From: Tritonibacter litoralis | Lineage (GTDB): Bacteria > Pseudomonadota > Alphaproteobacteria > Rhodobacterales > Rhodobacteraceae | Assembly (NCBI RefSeq): GCF_009496005.1 | Contig: NZ_WIBF01000003.1 | Span: 248,001 to 312,000, forward strand | Length of the DNA: 64,000 nt | Direction: 5' to 3' | Shown: in pieces, positions 17,821-27,313 of the stretch | Position numbering within the stretch: position 1 is the stretch's first letter | How the letters are laid out: the number at the start of each line of letters is the position of its first letter | Notes under the pieces: generated by a model | Database searches by the model: none | Told to the model about the DNA's origin: nothing | The model's input: the letters and a program-made list of their open reading frames with translations, nothing else | Position numbers and translations under genes: made by a program

Positions 17821-19749
17821 TCACCCCCGCCGTGCGGCCAGATCCACAACGCCCACAGTTTCCAGAACTTTGGCTTCGATCTGTTCCGCGTTCATGGCAG
17901 CAACCGCATACATATCCTTGGGGCTGGCCTGATCGATAAAGGTGTCGGGCAGAACCATAGACCGGTATTTAAAGCCGTGATCCAGCGCGCCTTCATCCAG
18001 CAACAGCTGCGCCACATGTGAGCCAAAGCCACCCACGGCACCCTCTTCGATGGAAATCATGGCGTCATGGTTGGCCACCAGATCGAGGATCAGATCGCGG
18101 TCCAGAGGTTTGGCAAAGCGCGCATCGGCAATTGTTGGGGTGATCCCTTTGGCCGACAGCGCTTCGGCAGCTTTTTGAACCTCGGACAGGCGGGTACCAA
18201 ATGACAGAATCGCAACGCGCGCGCCGTCCTGAATGATCCGGCCTTTGCCGATCTCCAAGACCTGCGGCTCTTCGGACAGCTCAACACCTACACCTTCGCC
18301 GCGCGGATACCGAAAGGCGATGGGCCCCGCGTCATAGGCAGCAGCGGTCTTGACCATATGGGCCAATTCCGCCTCATCCGCGGCGGCCATGACCACCATG
18401 CCGGGCAAGTTGGTCATAAATGAGATGTCAAAAGATCCAGCATGGGTCGCGCCGTCCGCACCAACCAGCCCCGCACGATCGATGGCAAAGCGGACCGGCA
18501 GGCGCTGGATCGCCACGTCATGGACAACCTGATCATAGCCGCGCTGCAGGAACGTCGAATACATCGCGCAAAATGGCTTCATCCCGCCTGCGGCCAGCGC
18601 GGCTGAAAACGTTACCCCGTGCTGCTCTGCAATACCCACGTCAAAGGTCCGGGACGGGTAGCGTTCGGCCATGAGGTTCAAGCCGGTGCCATCCGGCATC
18701 GCAGCAGTCACAGCGCAGATCTTGTCGTCCTGAGCAGCCAGCTTGACCAATGTATCGCCAAAGACAGACGTATAAGACGGCGCATTAGACGGCGCTTTTT
18801 TCTGTTTGCCGGTCACCACATCGAATTTAGCGGTGGCGTGACCCTTGTCGCGTGCGGCTTCTGCGGGCGCATAGCCTTTGCCCTTTTTGGTCAGAACATG
18901 GATCAACACCGGCCCCGTGGCCCGTGCCTTGACGGTGCGCAGAACCGGCAACAGCTGGTCCATATCGTGGCCGTCAATCGGGCCGAGATAAGAAAACCCC
19001 AAAGCTTCAAACATCGTGCCGCCGACGGTCATTCCTTTGAGCATGTCTTTGGCGCGTTTGGCCCCTTCGCGGAAGGGTTCCGGCAACAGCGACACCGCGC
19101 CCTTGGCCACGGCTTTCAGATCCTGGAACGGCTCTTCGGCATAGATGCGGGACAAATAGGACGACAGCGCCCCAACCGGCGGGGCAATCGACATTTCATT
19201 GTCGTTCAGGATCACAAACAAACGTTTGCCCAAATGGCCTGCGTTGTTCATCGCTTCAAACGCCATGCCGGCAGACATGGATCCATCCCCGATGACGGCG
19301 ATCGCATCACCATTGCCTTCGGGGATCACACCGCCCAGATCGCGGGCCACGGCAAAACCAAGTGCCGCCGAAATCGATGTAGAGCTATGTGCGGCCCCAA
19401 AGGGATCATAAGGGCTTTCACTGCGTTTGGTAAAACCGGACAGCCCGTCTTTCATCCGCAGGGTGCGAATGCGGTCCCGGCGTTCGGTCAGGATTTTGTG
19501 CGGATAGCATTGGTGGGACACATCCCAGATCAGCTTGTCCTTGGGCGTGTCAAACACCGCGTGCAGGGCCACGGTCAACTCCACCACGCCAAGACCTGCG
19601 CCCAAATGGCCGCCGGTTTCGGAGACCGCAGAAATCGTCTCTGATCGCAGCTCCTGAGAGACCTGTGTCAGCTGGGCATCGCTCAACCGCTTCAGATCGG
19701 CCGGGCGAGTGATCTGATCCAAGAGCGGGGTGTTCGGGCGGTCCGACAT
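17821..19749 (-). CDS. dxs: 1-deoxy-D-xylulose-5-phosphate synthase
   Basis: Thiamine-diphosphate enzyme that condenses pyruvate and glyceraldehyde 3-phosphate in the first step of the MEP isoprenoid pathway. The 642-residue protein shows [18 protein letters not shown], the cofactor motif [16 protein letters not shown], and transketolase-like halves ending in a C-terminal domain with [10 protein letters not shown]. An ATG three codons upstream (19758) lies only 2 bp after GAGGAG, so 19749 is preferred, though not proven. It closes the operon deacetylase-xseB-ispA-dxs, linking precursor supply to prenyl-chain synthesis. Confidence 0.96.
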   Translation of the reverse strand: MSDRPNTPLLDQITRPADLKRLSDAQLTQVSQELRSETISAVSETGGHLGAGLGVVELTVALHAVFDTPKDKLIWDVSHQCYPHKILTERRDRIRTLRMKDGLSGFTKRSESPYDPFGAAHSSTSISAALGFAVARDLGGVIPEGNGDAIAVIGDGSMSAGMAFEAMNNAGHLGKRLFVILNDNEMSIAPPVGALSSYLSRIYAEEPFQDLKAVAKGAVSLLPEPFREGAKRAKDMLKGMTVGGTMFEALGFSYLGPIDGHDMDQLLPVLRTVKARATGPVLIHVLTKKGKGYAPAEAARDKGHATAKFDVVTGKQKKAPSNAPSYTSVFGDTLVKLAAQDDKICAVTAAMPDGTGLNLMAERYPSRTFDVGIAEQHGVTFSAALAAGGMKPFCAMYSTFLQRGYDQVVHDVAIQRLPVRFAIDRAGLVGADGATHAGSFDISFMTNLPGMVVMAAADEAELAHMVKTAAAYDAGPIAFRYPRGEGVGVELSEEPQVLEIGKGRIIQDGARVAILSFGTRLSEVQKAAEALSAKGITPTIADARFAKPLDRDLILDLVANHDAMISIEEGAVGGFGSHVAQLLLDEGALDHGFKYRSMVLPDTFIDQASPKDMYAVAAMNAEQIEAKVLETVGVVDLAARRG

Positions 19750-19776
19750 AACGGGCATGGCTCCTCAGGGGTGGTG

Positions 19777-20646
19777 TTAATTATCGCGCGAGATAACGAA
19801 GCGCGCTGCTTGCTTCAAGGTTTCGGCGTCATCCCCATAAGGATGTAGGGCTTCGCAGGCCTCTTCCACCAGATCTGACGCGCGTTTTTTTGCCGCATCC
19901 AGCCCCAACAGGGATACGAATGTCGCCTTGCCGGCGTCTTCATCCTTGCGCAGCGCTTTGCCGACCTTGTTCATGTCGCCTTCGACATCGAGGATGTCAT
20001 CGGCAATCTGAAAGGCGAGGCCAAGGGCGCGGGCATAGGTCGCCAGCGGTGCGGGATCCGCGCCTGTCAAAACCGCTCCGGCAGTGGCGGACCATTCGAT
20101 CAAACAGCCGGTTTTGCGTTGCTGCAGGCGGGTGATCTGGTCCAGATTCAGCGGTGTCTCGGCGCTTTCGGCAGCTATGTCCAGCATCTGCCCAGAGACC
20201 ATGCCGTCCTTACCAGCCGATTGGGCCAATGTGCGCAGTGCAGCCAAAGCATGGGGGCCGACGACCGGTTCTGCCATCAGTTCAAAGGCAAAGGTCTGCA
20301 GGCTGTCACCGGCCAGAACAGCCATGGCGTCATCCCATTTGCGGTGCACGGTGGGCTGGCCCCGGCGCATATCATCATCGTCCATACAGGGCAGATCATC
20401 ATGCACCAGCGAATAGGCGTGCACGCATTCAATGGCCAAGGCTGCGTTCATCGCAGCATCAGGTGCAAGCCCATGCAGACGTCCGCTCTCCAGAACCAGA
20501 AAGCCGCGTAGCATCTTGCCGCCGACCATGGCGTAACGCATGGCGGCGTGCAGATCATCAGCGCCGGTCAAGCGACTGTGCGCATAGTCGGTGATCCGCG
20601 CCTGAGCTGCGCGCAGGGCTACATCAAAAGAAGCCGGGGCGGTCAT
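19777..20646 (-). CDS. ispA: Polyprenyl (farnesyl/geranylgeranyl) diphosphate synthase
   Basis: Condenses isopentenyl diphosphate with allylic diphosphates. The 289-residue protein has the first aspartate-rich motif DDLPCMDDDDMRRG and the second motif QIADDILDVEGD, plus GGKMLRGFL for diphosphate binding. Chain length cannot be read with confidence; C15 is usual for genes next to xseB and dxs. The start at 20646 lies 4 bp after the xseB stop; an upstream ATG at 20661 would overlap xseB. Confidence 0.94.
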   Translation of the reverse strand: MTAPASFDVALRAAQARITDYAHSRLTGADDLHAAMRYAMVGGKMLRGFLVLESGRLHGLAPDAAMNAALAIECVHAYSLVHDDLPCMDDDDMRRGQPTVHRKWDDAMAVLAGDSLQTFAFELMAEPVVGPHALAALRTLAQSAGKDGMVSGQMLDIAAESAETPLNLDQITRLQQRKTGCLIEWSATAGAVLTGADPAPLATYARALGLAFQIADDILDVEGDMNKVGKALRKDEDAGKATFVSLLGLDAAKKRASDLVEEACEALHPYGDDAETLKQAARFVISRDN

Positions 20647-20650
20647 CGGG

Positions 20651-20893
20651 TTATCCTGCATCCAACGGTTGGGTGCCGGTGGCTGTGCCATTGGCGTCCA
20701 GGGTGATGGCCGCAACTTTCTCCTCGGCGCGCTTCAATTCGTCCTCGCAACGTTTTTTCAACGCCGCACCGCGTTCATAGAGCGCAATCGAAGCATCCAG
20801 CGCAACGTCACCCCGTTCCAATTGGTCGACCACAGTTTCCAGCTCACGCATGGCCTGTTCAAAGCTTAACTCTTCGACGGGGGTCTGGGTCAT
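20651..20893 (-). CDS. xseB: Exodeoxyribonuclease VII small subunit
   Basis: An 80-residue helical protein with the family pattern LSFEQAMRELETVVDQLERG, then LYERGAALKKRCEDEL. It pairs with XseA, which is not in the window, to degrade single-stranded DNA. Its ATG overlaps the stop of the upstream deacetylase gene by 4 bp, and ispA begins 4 bp after it. The xseB-ispA-dxs order is common in proteobacteria. Confidence 0.95.
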   Translation of the reverse strand: MTQTPVEELSFEQAMRELETVVDQLERGDVALDASIALYERGAALKKRCEDELKRAEEKVAAITLDANGTATGTQPLDAG

Positions 20894-21816
20894 GATCCTG
20901 CCTTTATCAATTCGTCAACATGGGCCGCAGTGGCGGCGGTCAGCGCGTTCAGATCATATCCGCCCTCCAAAGTCGAGACGATACGACCACCGCAAACCTC
21001 TTGGGCAATGGCGCAAAGTGCGGCTGTGAGCCAGGCAAAATCTGATGTGGTCCAGTTGAGGCTGGCCAACGGGTCATCCTGATGCGCGTCAAAGCCCGCC
21101 GAGAGGATCAAAAGCTCGGGTTCAAAGGCCCGAATGCGCGGAAATGCCAATGTTTCATAGGCCTCGCGCATGGCATCTCCACCCGTTTCTGGGGCGAGCG
21201 GAATATTGACCATCTGGCCATGTGCGCCGTCTTCATCCGGCCGGCCTGAGCCCGGCCACAGCGGCATCTGTTGGGACGAGATAAACAAGGCGCGTGGTTC
21301 GTCCCACAAAAGGTCCTGGGTGCCGTTGCCGTGATGCACATCAAAATCAACCACCGCGACGCGTTTCAACCCGTGATGATCCAGCGCGTGTTTGGCGGCC
21401 AAGGCGGCGTTTCCAAACAGGCAGAAGCCCATTGATGTCTCGGTCTCAGTATGATGGCCCGGCGGGCGAATGGCGGCAAAGGCGTTTTGCACGCGTCCCG
21501 ACAGCACCAGATCAACGGCCCGCACGGCCGCACCAGCCCCACGAAACGCCGCGTCCAGCGACCCCGGCGACAGGAACGTGTCCCCGTCCAGCTGGATGAA
21601 GCCCGCGTCAGGCCGCGCCTCTCGCAGGTCTTCGATGTAAGATTTGGGGTGAATGCGCAGCAGGTCGTCTTCAGCGGCCAAAGGTGCGGTGAACCGCTCC
21701 AGCGTTTTGCCTTCGAGCCCGTGCAAAACATGTTCCAAACGCGCCACACGTTCGGGATGACCGTCCGGTGTCACATGGGTCAGGCAGTCGGCATGGGTAA
21801 TCAATGCGGTGGTCAC
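20890..21816 (-). CDS. Histone deacetylase/acetoin utilization family metal hydrolase
   Basis: A 308-residue arginase-fold amidohydrolase. The start is a GTG at 21816 with GGAGAG eight bases upstream, giving MTTALITHADCLTH. Class II HDAC-like signatures are RPPGHHTETE, the zinc-ligand motif VVDFDVHHGNGTQ, and LSAGFDAHQDDP. Bacterial members act on acetylated polyamines, acetoin or unknown substrates; the substrate here is not known. It is the first gene of the operon with xseB, ispA and dxs. Confidence 0.9.
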   Translation of the reverse strand: MTTALITHADCLTHVTPDGHPERVARLEHVLHGLEGKTLERFTAPLAAEDDLLRIHPKSYIEDLREARPDAGFIQLDGDTFLSPGSLDAAFRGAGAAVRAVDLVLSGRVQNAFAAIRPPGHHTETETSMGFCLFGNAALAAKHALDHHGLKRVAVVDFDVHHGNGTQDLLWDEPRALFISSQQMPLWPGSGRPDEDGAHGQMVNIPLAPETGGDAMREAYETLAFPRIRAFEPELLILSAGFDAHQDDPLASLNWTTSDFAWLTAALCAIAQEVCGGRIVSTLEGGYDLNALTAATAAHVDELIKAGS

Positions 21817-21929
21817 GGGGCAGCTCTCCGACAATTGGGTCAGATCGCATCGTAAAAGCCTGTTTGCCCCAATCACAAGAGCCCGCAGCCTATGCTGGCG
21901 AAATCGTCAGAAGCTGCGGTGGCGGCGTA

Positions 21930-22628
21930 TCAGTCGGGGGCCAGCATGTAACCGGCACCGCGAACGGTCTGAAGATACTGCGGCTGTTTCGGGTTGGGTT
22001 CGATTTTACGGCGCAGGCGGGTGATTTGAACATCAACGGCGCGTTCTTGGGCCTGTCCCCGGTCACGTCCCAGATCCTCAACCAGTTTGGCACGGCTTAC
22101 CGGTTCGTTGGGCTGCGCTGAAAAGATCTTCATCAGCTGGCTTTCGGTGCTGGTCAAACGCACCAGATCCTGACCCTGCCACATCTCGCCGCGTTCGATG
22201 TCATATCGAATGTCGCCCAGGTGCAGCACCTTTGGAATGGTGTCTTCGGGTTTGGCTTCGGGCATGCGCCGCAAAATGGCGTTGATCCGCAACAGCAGTT
22301 CCTTGGGTTCAAACGGTTTGGCAAGATAATCATCTGCCCCGGCTTCGAGCCCCGCAATCCGGTTTTCCGTCTCCCCCTGTGCGGTCAGCAACAGAATAGG
22401 TGTTGTATGTGTCTCGCGCAGCGCTTTGGTCAGGGAAATCCCGTCTTCGCCCGGCATCATCACATCCAGAACGATCAGATCGAAATCCAGCCCCGACAGC
22501 ACCCGGCGCGCGTGTTGGGCGTCGCGTGCGGCGGTGACCAGAAAGCCCGAGCGCATCAAAAACTTCTTGAGCAGTTCGCGGATCCGCTCGTCATCATCCA
22601 CAATTAAAAGGTGGGCATCGCAATTCAT
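21930..22628 (-). CDS. petR: OmpR-type response regulator PetR
   Basis: A 232-residue two-component regulator. The receiver domain (about 1-125) has the acidic DDDE pocket, the phospho-acceptor Asp in LIVLDVMMPGEDG, and the LLLTAQ and KPF motifs. The winged-helix DNA-binding domain covers about 140-230 and ends RTVRGAGYMLAPD. It overlaps the upstream MarR-type gene by 4 bp. This pair resembles Rhodobacter capsulatus petP-petR, where petR was reported as needed for growth and lies next to the bc1 operon. No histidine kinase is adjacent. Confidence 0.88.
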   Translation of the reverse strand: MNCDAHLLIVDDDERIRELLKKFLMRSGFLVTAARDAQHARRVLSGLDFDLIVLDVMMPGEDGISLTKALRETHTTPILLLTAQGETENRIAGLEAGADDYLAKPFEPKELLLRINAILRRMPEAKPEDTIPKVLHLGDIRYDIERGEMWQGQDLVRLTSTESQLMKIFSAQPNEPVSRAKLVEDLGRDRGQAQERAVDVQITRLRRKIEPNPKQPQYLQTVRGAGYMLAPD

Positions 22629-23137
22629 GAACTGGTTTCCCGAAGTTTGGTATAGGCGCGGCGCATATCTGCATCCATCATCGCTTCTAGCACCTTTCTA
22701 AATCCTTGTACCGCCTCTGGCCCGGCTTCTTTGTAAGCGGCGCGCATTCGCGCGCGCTGGGCGTTGGACAGCTCCGCTTCCAGCGTTTGTCCGGCTTCTG
22801 TCAGGAAAAGGTGACGTTCTCGTTTATCTGCAGTGCCAACACGGCTTTCGACCAGACCATCTTCAATCAGAGCACGCAGAACACGGTTTAGAGATTGTTT
22901 GGTGACCCCAAGGATCGACAGCAGGTTGTTGACCGTTGTGCCCGGCGCGCGGTTGATAAAGTGGATCGCCCGGTGATGTGCCCGCCCATAGGCCAGTTTT
23001 GCCAGAATGCGATCCGGATCAGCGGTAAACCCACGATAAGCAAAGAACATTGCTTCGATGCCCTGGCGCAATTGCTCATCCGTCAAAAACAGCAGGCTTT
23101 CACCGCTGTTAAATTGACCACTTCGCCCGTCTGACAT
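22625..23137 (-). CDS. petP: MarR family transcriptional regulator PetP
   Basis: A 170-residue winged-helix protein. The MarR core is visible as NNLLSILGVTKQSLNRVLRA (recognition helix) followed by the wing region DKRERHLFLTEAG. It sits upstream of petR with a 4-bp overlap, the R. capsulatus petP-petR arrangement. The ligand and targets are unknown. It is transcribed divergently from ilvE, so the 162-bp spacer holds both promoters. Confidence 0.87.
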   Translation of the reverse strand: MSDGRSGQFNSGESLLFLTDEQLRQGIEAMFFAYRGFTADPDRILAKLAYGRAHHRAIHFINRAPGTTVNNLLSILGVTKQSLNRVLRALIEDGLVESRVGTADKRERHLFLTEAGQTLEAELSNAQRARMRAAYKEAGPEAVQGFRKVLEAMMDADMRRAYTKLRETSS

Positions 23138-23299
23138 GGTATGCCTCGTAAATCTTTTGTTTGCAGCAGCTTAAGTCAGCGTTGTTGACATTCCAAGGGT
23201 GAAGATGTATCGAATCGCAGATTTGGCGCAATGAAATGTCCAAGACTCAGGTTGCGCACGCAATAAATGGAATAACCAAGACCCTCGGGAGGGTGCAGG

Positions 23300-24166
23300 A
23301 TGACAGCATATGATGACCGCGATGGTCTGATTTGGATGGATGGGGAGCTGATCGAGTGGCGCGACGCCAAGGTTCATATCCTGACCCATGCCATGCACTA
23401 TGCCTCTTCGGTATTCGAAGGGGAACGTGCCTATAATGGTAAGATCTTCAAAAGCCGGGAACATTCCGAACGGTTGATTGCCTCGGCTGAGGCGCTGGAT
23501 ATCCCGCTGAGCTATTCGGTGGATCAGATCGAAGCCGCCAAGGAAGAGGCGCTGAAAGCCTCTGGTCTTCAGGACGCTTACGTTCGCGCACTGGTTTGGC
23601 GCGGTTCTGGTGAAGACATGGGTGTCGCGTCCGCCAAGAACCCGGTGCATCTGGCCATCGCGATCTGGGGTTGGGGTGCCTATTACGGTGATGCCAAGAT
23701 GCAGGGCGCCAAGCTCGACATCGCGGAATACAAACGCCCAAGCCCTGACACGATCCCGGTCCATGCCAAGGCGGCGGGTCTGTATATGATCTGCACCATC
23801 TCCAAGCATAAGGCTGAGGCCAAAGGCTGTTCCGACGCGCTGTTTATGGATTACCGCGGGTATGTGGCGGAGGCGACAGGCGCAAACATCTTCTTTGTCA
23901 AAGACGGCGAAGTTCACACGCCGCTGGCGGATTGCTTCCTGAACGGGATCACCCGGCAGACCGTGATCCAGATGCTGAAAGATAAAGGCATCACCGTCTA
24001 TGAGCGTCACATCATGCCCGAAGAGATGGAAGGTTTTGAACAGTGCTGGCTGACAGGGACCGCTGCTGAGGTGACCCCGGTGGGTGAGATCGGCCCCTAC
24101 ACGTTTGAGGTTGGTGCGCTGACACGCGAAATCGCCGAGGATTACGAGGCGTTGGTCCGCGCCTAA
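23300..24166 (+). CDS. ilvE: Branched-chain amino acid aminotransferase
   Basis: A 288-residue fold-type IV PLP enzyme that interconverts Val, Leu and Ile with their 2-oxo acids. Visible signatures are HAMHYASSVFEGERAY near the N terminus, the PLP lysine region VHAKAAGLYM, and EATGANIFFV followed by GITRQTVIQML. Length is typical of the short class IV form. A strong GGAGG lies at 23287-23291. Monocistronic, ending in a clear intrinsic terminator. Confidence 0.95.
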   Translation: MTAYDDRDGLIWMDGELIEWRDAKVHILTHAMHYASSVFEGERAYNGKIFKSREHSERLIASAEALDIPLSYSVDQIEAAKEEALKASGLQDAYVRALVWRGSGEDMGVASAKNPVHLAIAIWGWGAYYGDAKMQGAKLDIAEYKRPSPDTIPVHAKAAGLYMICTISKHKAEAKGCSDALFMDYRGYVAEATGANIFFVKDGEVHTPLADCFLNGITRQTVIQMLKDKGITVYERHIMPEEMEGFEQCWLTGTAAEVTPVGEIGPYTFEVGALTREIAEDYEALVRA

Positions 24167-24193
24167 TCCGACTGTGTCGTGATGAACTAGACG

Positions 24194-24225
24194 GAGCGCA
24201 AGGGAAGCCCTTGCGCTCTTTTTTT
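24194..24225 (+). terminator. Intrinsic terminator after ilvE
   Basis: Eleven-pair stem GAGCGCAAGGG / CCCTTGCGCTC with a 3-nt loop, followed by seven T. Confidence 0.95.
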
Positions 24226-24226
24226 G

Positions 24227-24450
24227 TTACAGAAGCCCGGTGGTCACGTCGACATTGCCGCGCTCGGCGTTCGAATAGGGGCAGATCCCATGCGCGACCT
24301 AGGTCAGGCGCTTAGCTGCCTCTACTTCGACACCCGGCAACAGGACTTCGAGGTGGACTTGAAGGCCAAACCCGCCGCAAAAAGCTGTTCCGGGTTTGCG
24401 CCATTGCCCTTTCCATCCATTTCGGCGGGCACAGCCAACGTCGCCCAGAG
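24227..24450 (-). pseudogene. ohr: Decayed organic hydroperoxide resistance gene (ohr)
   Basis: On the minus strand one frame reads TLAVPAEMDGKGNGANPEQL then FAAG (about 24373-24441). A second frame then reads FGLQVHLEVLLPGV and, in the same frame, VAHGICPYSNAERGNVDVTT to a TAA at 24227-24229. These are three conserved blocks of Ohr/OsmC proteins. The segment between FAAG and FGLQV, with the first catalytic Cys, is missing, about 45 codons by family comparison, and the junction is out of frame. A premature TAG lies at 24299-24301. The N terminus is not recognisable. The second Cys (ICPYSNA) is still encoded but unreachable. A non-functional remnant. Confidence 0.88.
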
Positions 24451-24528
24451 GATGAGCCCTCTTTGAAAGCGCTGCGCGAACAGCTGAAGGCCCTGGCCGA
24501 GAGTTTGCGCGCATAACGCACAGCCGAT

Positions 24529-25494
24529 TTACCCCCCTTTGGGATCCATCAATGGTTTGGCCTTGCCCCGCTGGACGCCTAGTTTCCGCTCCCGCAGGAT
24601 GACGATGACATTTGCCAGAATCACCAGGCTGGCCCCGGCAAGCACAACCAAGCTGGGCCATTCATCAAACCAGAGATAGCCGATAATCAGCGCAAAGATC
24701 ATGGACACATAATCAACCGGTGCCAGAACGGAAGCAGGGGCAAACCGATAAGATGCGGTCACCAGAATTTGCGCAACGCCGCCAATAAGCCCACTGCCCA
24801 CCAGCAACAAAAGCGTATGCATAGGCGGGACAACCCAGCCAAAAGGCAGGGTCAGCAGTGACAGCGCCGATGCGGTGAGCGAGAAGTAGAATACAATCGC
24901 CGCCGTGTTTTCCACCTGCGCCATCTTGCGCAAATGGATCTGCACAAAGCCGCGCGCGGCCGAGGCTGCCAGAATACACAGGCTGCCGATCAGCGCGGTG
25001 TCCTGCAGCGATTGATCCTGCCCCAACTGTGGTGACAGCATGATCACAACGCCCAACAGACCCACAGTCACAGCTGAGATACGGATCAAACGGATTCGCT
25101 CCCCCAACAAAAGCGCTGCCAGGATGAGTGTGAAAATTGGGGTCACATAGCTCAGCGCTGTGGCCTCGGGTAGGGACAAGAGGCCCAAGCCAACGAAATT
25201 GAACCCCATTGCAGTGCTGCCAACCAGACCGCGCCATACGTGCAGGCCCGGGTTCTTGGTGCGCAATCCACCCCGCAATTCGCCCCGGATCGCGAGCCAC
25301 AAAAGGATAACCGGCAGGGCGCAGAAGCTTCGGAAAAACACAGTCTCGCCAACAGGGACCGTCTGCACCACCTCTTTGATCAGGCCCGCCATAACCGTAA
25401 ACAGCCCAATCGCAACGGCTTTCAGTAAAATACCCTTGCCGGGGCTATGTGCTGTTTTGGAAGAGCCCGCCGAAGGCTGCGTCAATTTGGCCAT
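24529..25494 (-). CDS. EamA/DMT family transporter, possibly RibN-like
   Basis: A 321-residue membrane protein with about ten hydrophobic helices and two EamA repeats; PEATALSYVTPIFTLILAAL in the first repeat and PASVLAPVDYVSMIFALIIG in the second are the usual helix-4 regions. Substrate cannot be read from sequence. It is the third gene on the same strand after the FMN riboswitch, ribH2 and aroC, with gaps of about 90 bp. Since some EamA proteins (RibN) import riboflavin and are placed behind FMN riboswitches, that role is a reasonable hypothesis, not a call. Confidence 0.85.
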   Translation of the reverse strand: MAKLTQPSAGSSKTAHSPGKGILLKAVAIGLFTVMAGLIKEVVQTVPVGETVFFRSFCALPVILLWLAIRGELRGGLRTKNPGLHVWRGLVGSTAMGFNFVGLGLLSLPEATALSYVTPIFTLILAALLLGERIRLIRISAVTVGLLGVVIMLSPQLGQDQSLQDTALIGSLCILAASAARGFVQIHLRKMAQVENTAAIVFYFSLTASALSLLTLPFGWVVPPMHTLLLLVGSGLIGGVAQILVTASYRFAPASVLAPVDYVSMIFALIIGYLWFDEWPSLVVLAGASLVILANVIVILRERKLGVQRGKAKPLMDPKGG

Positions 25495-25583
25495 GGCCGC
25501 ACTCTGGCCACAACAGTGGGAGATTACAATGGCTCGCGGTGTGTCAGCACATTGTTTCTGTGCACAGAGCCCTGCGGTTCCAG

Positions 25584-26687
25584 TTACCCGATCTGGCCTT
25601 GGTTCTCACCAATTTGACCGCGGTGCAGCAACAGGTGGTCCAGGATCACACAGGCCATCATAGCCTCGGCCACGGGCACCGCGCGGATGCCGACACAGGG
25701 GTCGTGGCGGCCTTTGGTCACCACTTCGACGGAAGAGCCGTCTTTGCGGATCGATTGGCGCGGGGTCAGGATGGACGATGTGGGTTTAACGGCAAAGCGC
25801 ACAACTACATCTTGGCCGGTGGAAATCCCACCCAGAATGCCGCCGGCGTGGTTGGACGAATAGACAGGCGCGCCATCATTGCCCAGGAAGATCTCATCCG
25901 CGTTTTCCGACCCTTTGAGCCGGGCCGCGTTCATGCCTTCGCCGATTTCAACGGCTTTGACGGCGTTGATCGACATCATCGCTGCAGCCAGATCCGTGTC
26001 GAGCTTACCATAGACCGGAGCGCCAATACCGGCGGGGACACCTTTGGCAACTACCTCGATCACCGCACCGACAGAATCATGGGCTTTGCGCAGGCCTTGC
26101 AGGTAATCTTCCCAGTCCTGAACGGCGGCCGCATCAGGGATCCAAAAATCATTTTGATCAATCGCGTCCCAGTCAAAGCGGCTGCGATCGATCTCCATCT
26201 CGCCCATCTGGGTCATGTAACCCTTGATCTCGAGCCCGGGCACCAAGGCTTTGATTGCTTCCCGTGCCACACCGCCCGCCGCCACGCGCGCCGCTGTTTC
26301 GCGCGCCGATGAGCGCCCACCGCCGCGATAGTCACGATTGCCGTATTTCTGGAAATACGTGATATCCGCATGGCCCGGACGGAAGGTCTGAGAAATCTCA
26401 CCATAGTCGCGGCTGCGCTGATCGGTGTTTTCGATCATCAGCTGGATGGGGGTTCCGGTGGACATGCCATCAAACACGCCCGACAGGATCTTGACCGCGT
26501 CGGGCTCATTGCGCTGGGTTGTGTTTTTGTTTTGACCGGGACGGCGTTTGTCCAGCCAGACCTGCAGCATCTCGGGCGTGATCGCAACATTTGGCGGGCA
26601 GCCATCGACGGTCGCGCCAAGTGCGGGACCGTGGCTTTCACCCCAGGTGGTGACTCGGAAGAGGTGGCCAAAGCTGTTCATCGACAT
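25584..26687 (-). CDS. aroC: Chorismate synthase
   Basis: Makes chorismate from EPSP in the last common step of aromatic amino acid synthesis, using reduced FMN as a catalytic cofactor. The 367-residue protein starts [20 protein letters not shown], with the signature [38 protein letters not shown] and the C-terminal RQSIRKDG segment follow. The in-frame extension to 26741 is not family-like. It lies 92 bp downstream of ribH2 on the same strand, so FMN supply and an FMN-requiring enzyme may share transcripts. Confidence 0.97.
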   Translation of the reverse strand: MSMNSFGHLFRVTTWGESHGPALGATVDGCPPNVAITPEMLQVWLDKRRPGQNKNTTQRNEPDAVKILSGVFDGMSTGTPIQLMIENTDQRSRDYGEISQTFRPGHADITYFQKYGNRDYRGGGRSSARETAARVAAGGVAREAIKALVPGLEIKGYMTQMGEMEIDRSRFDWDAIDQNDFWIPDAAAVQDWEDYLQGLRKAHDSVGAVIEVVAKGVPAGIGAPVYGKLDTDLAAAMMSINAVKAVEIGEGMNAARLKGSENADEIFLGNDGAPVYSSNHAGGILGGISTGQDVVVRFAVKPTSSILTPRQSIRKDGSSVEVVTKGRHDPCVGIRAVPVAEAMMACVILDHLLLHRGQIGENQGQIG

Positions 26688-26779
26688 GAGGTGCGGTCTC
26701 CTTTGCGGATTGTGCTTACCCTCGCACGTCTCTGGCCTCAAGGGGGAAGGGGCGCATCGGTGCGCCCCATGCCATCGTC

Positions 26780-27235
26780 TTATTCGGCCGCAATTGCCAG
26801 ATCGTGGGCAATTTTTGCGCGGGTTTCGGTCACCATCAGTGCAGCGCGAGCGGCTTCTTGGCCTTTCAGGACAAAATGTTCGCGGTAGATCGCATTGTGG
26901 TGGTCGGTTTCCTGATACTGATGCGGCGTCAGGGATACGGACAGGACCGGAACACCTGTATCCTGGCTGGCGCGCATCAGGCCGTCGACAACGGCTTGCG
27001 CAACAAAGTCATGCCGGTAGATACCACCGTCCACCACAAAGGCAGCGCAGGCAATGGCGGCGTATTTGCCGGTTTTGGCCAGATCCTGTGCAATCAACGG
27101 CATCTCAAACGCGCCGGGGACGTCAAATACGTCGACCTGTTCGGCGGGAATGAGCTCCAAAAAGCCCTTTAGGGCCTGATCAACGATGTCAGAATGCCAG
27201 TTGGCTTTGACAAATGCATATCGGGTGTGTGTCAT
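26780..27235 (-). CDS. ribH2: 6,7-dimethyl-8-ribityllumazine synthase, RibH2 type
   Basis: Condenses 5-amino-6-ribitylaminouracil with dihydroxybutanone phosphate to give the riboflavin precursor. The 151-residue protein starts [20 protein letters not shown]; the NWH segment near the N terminus, [13 protein letters not shown] and the absence of the usual GTVIRG-type loop resemble the second, decameric lumazine synthase (RibH2) of Brucella and rhizobia. It is preceded by an FMN riboswitch and a good Shine-Dalgarno (AAAGGAGATATCG). Other rib genes are not here, so it is probably the stand-alone paralogue. Confidence 0.9.
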   Translation of the reverse strand: MTHTRYAFVKANWHSDIVDQALKGFLELIPAEQVDVFDVPGAFEMPLIAQDLAKTGKYAAIACAAFVVDGGIYRHDFVAQAVVDGLMRASQDTGVPVLSVSLTPHQYQETDHHNAIYREHFVLKGQEAARAALMVTETRAKIAHDLAIAAE

Positions 27236-27313
27236 CGATATCTCCTTTGGTTTGACACGTCACCCAAGGCGATAACGAACACCAGGACACACCGGTGGCG
27301 TGACCCTGCTGTA

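Noticed and set aside
18619-19644. A 341-codon open frame on the plus strand
   Set aside because: Antisense to dxs, which has full family support. No ribosome site and no domain.
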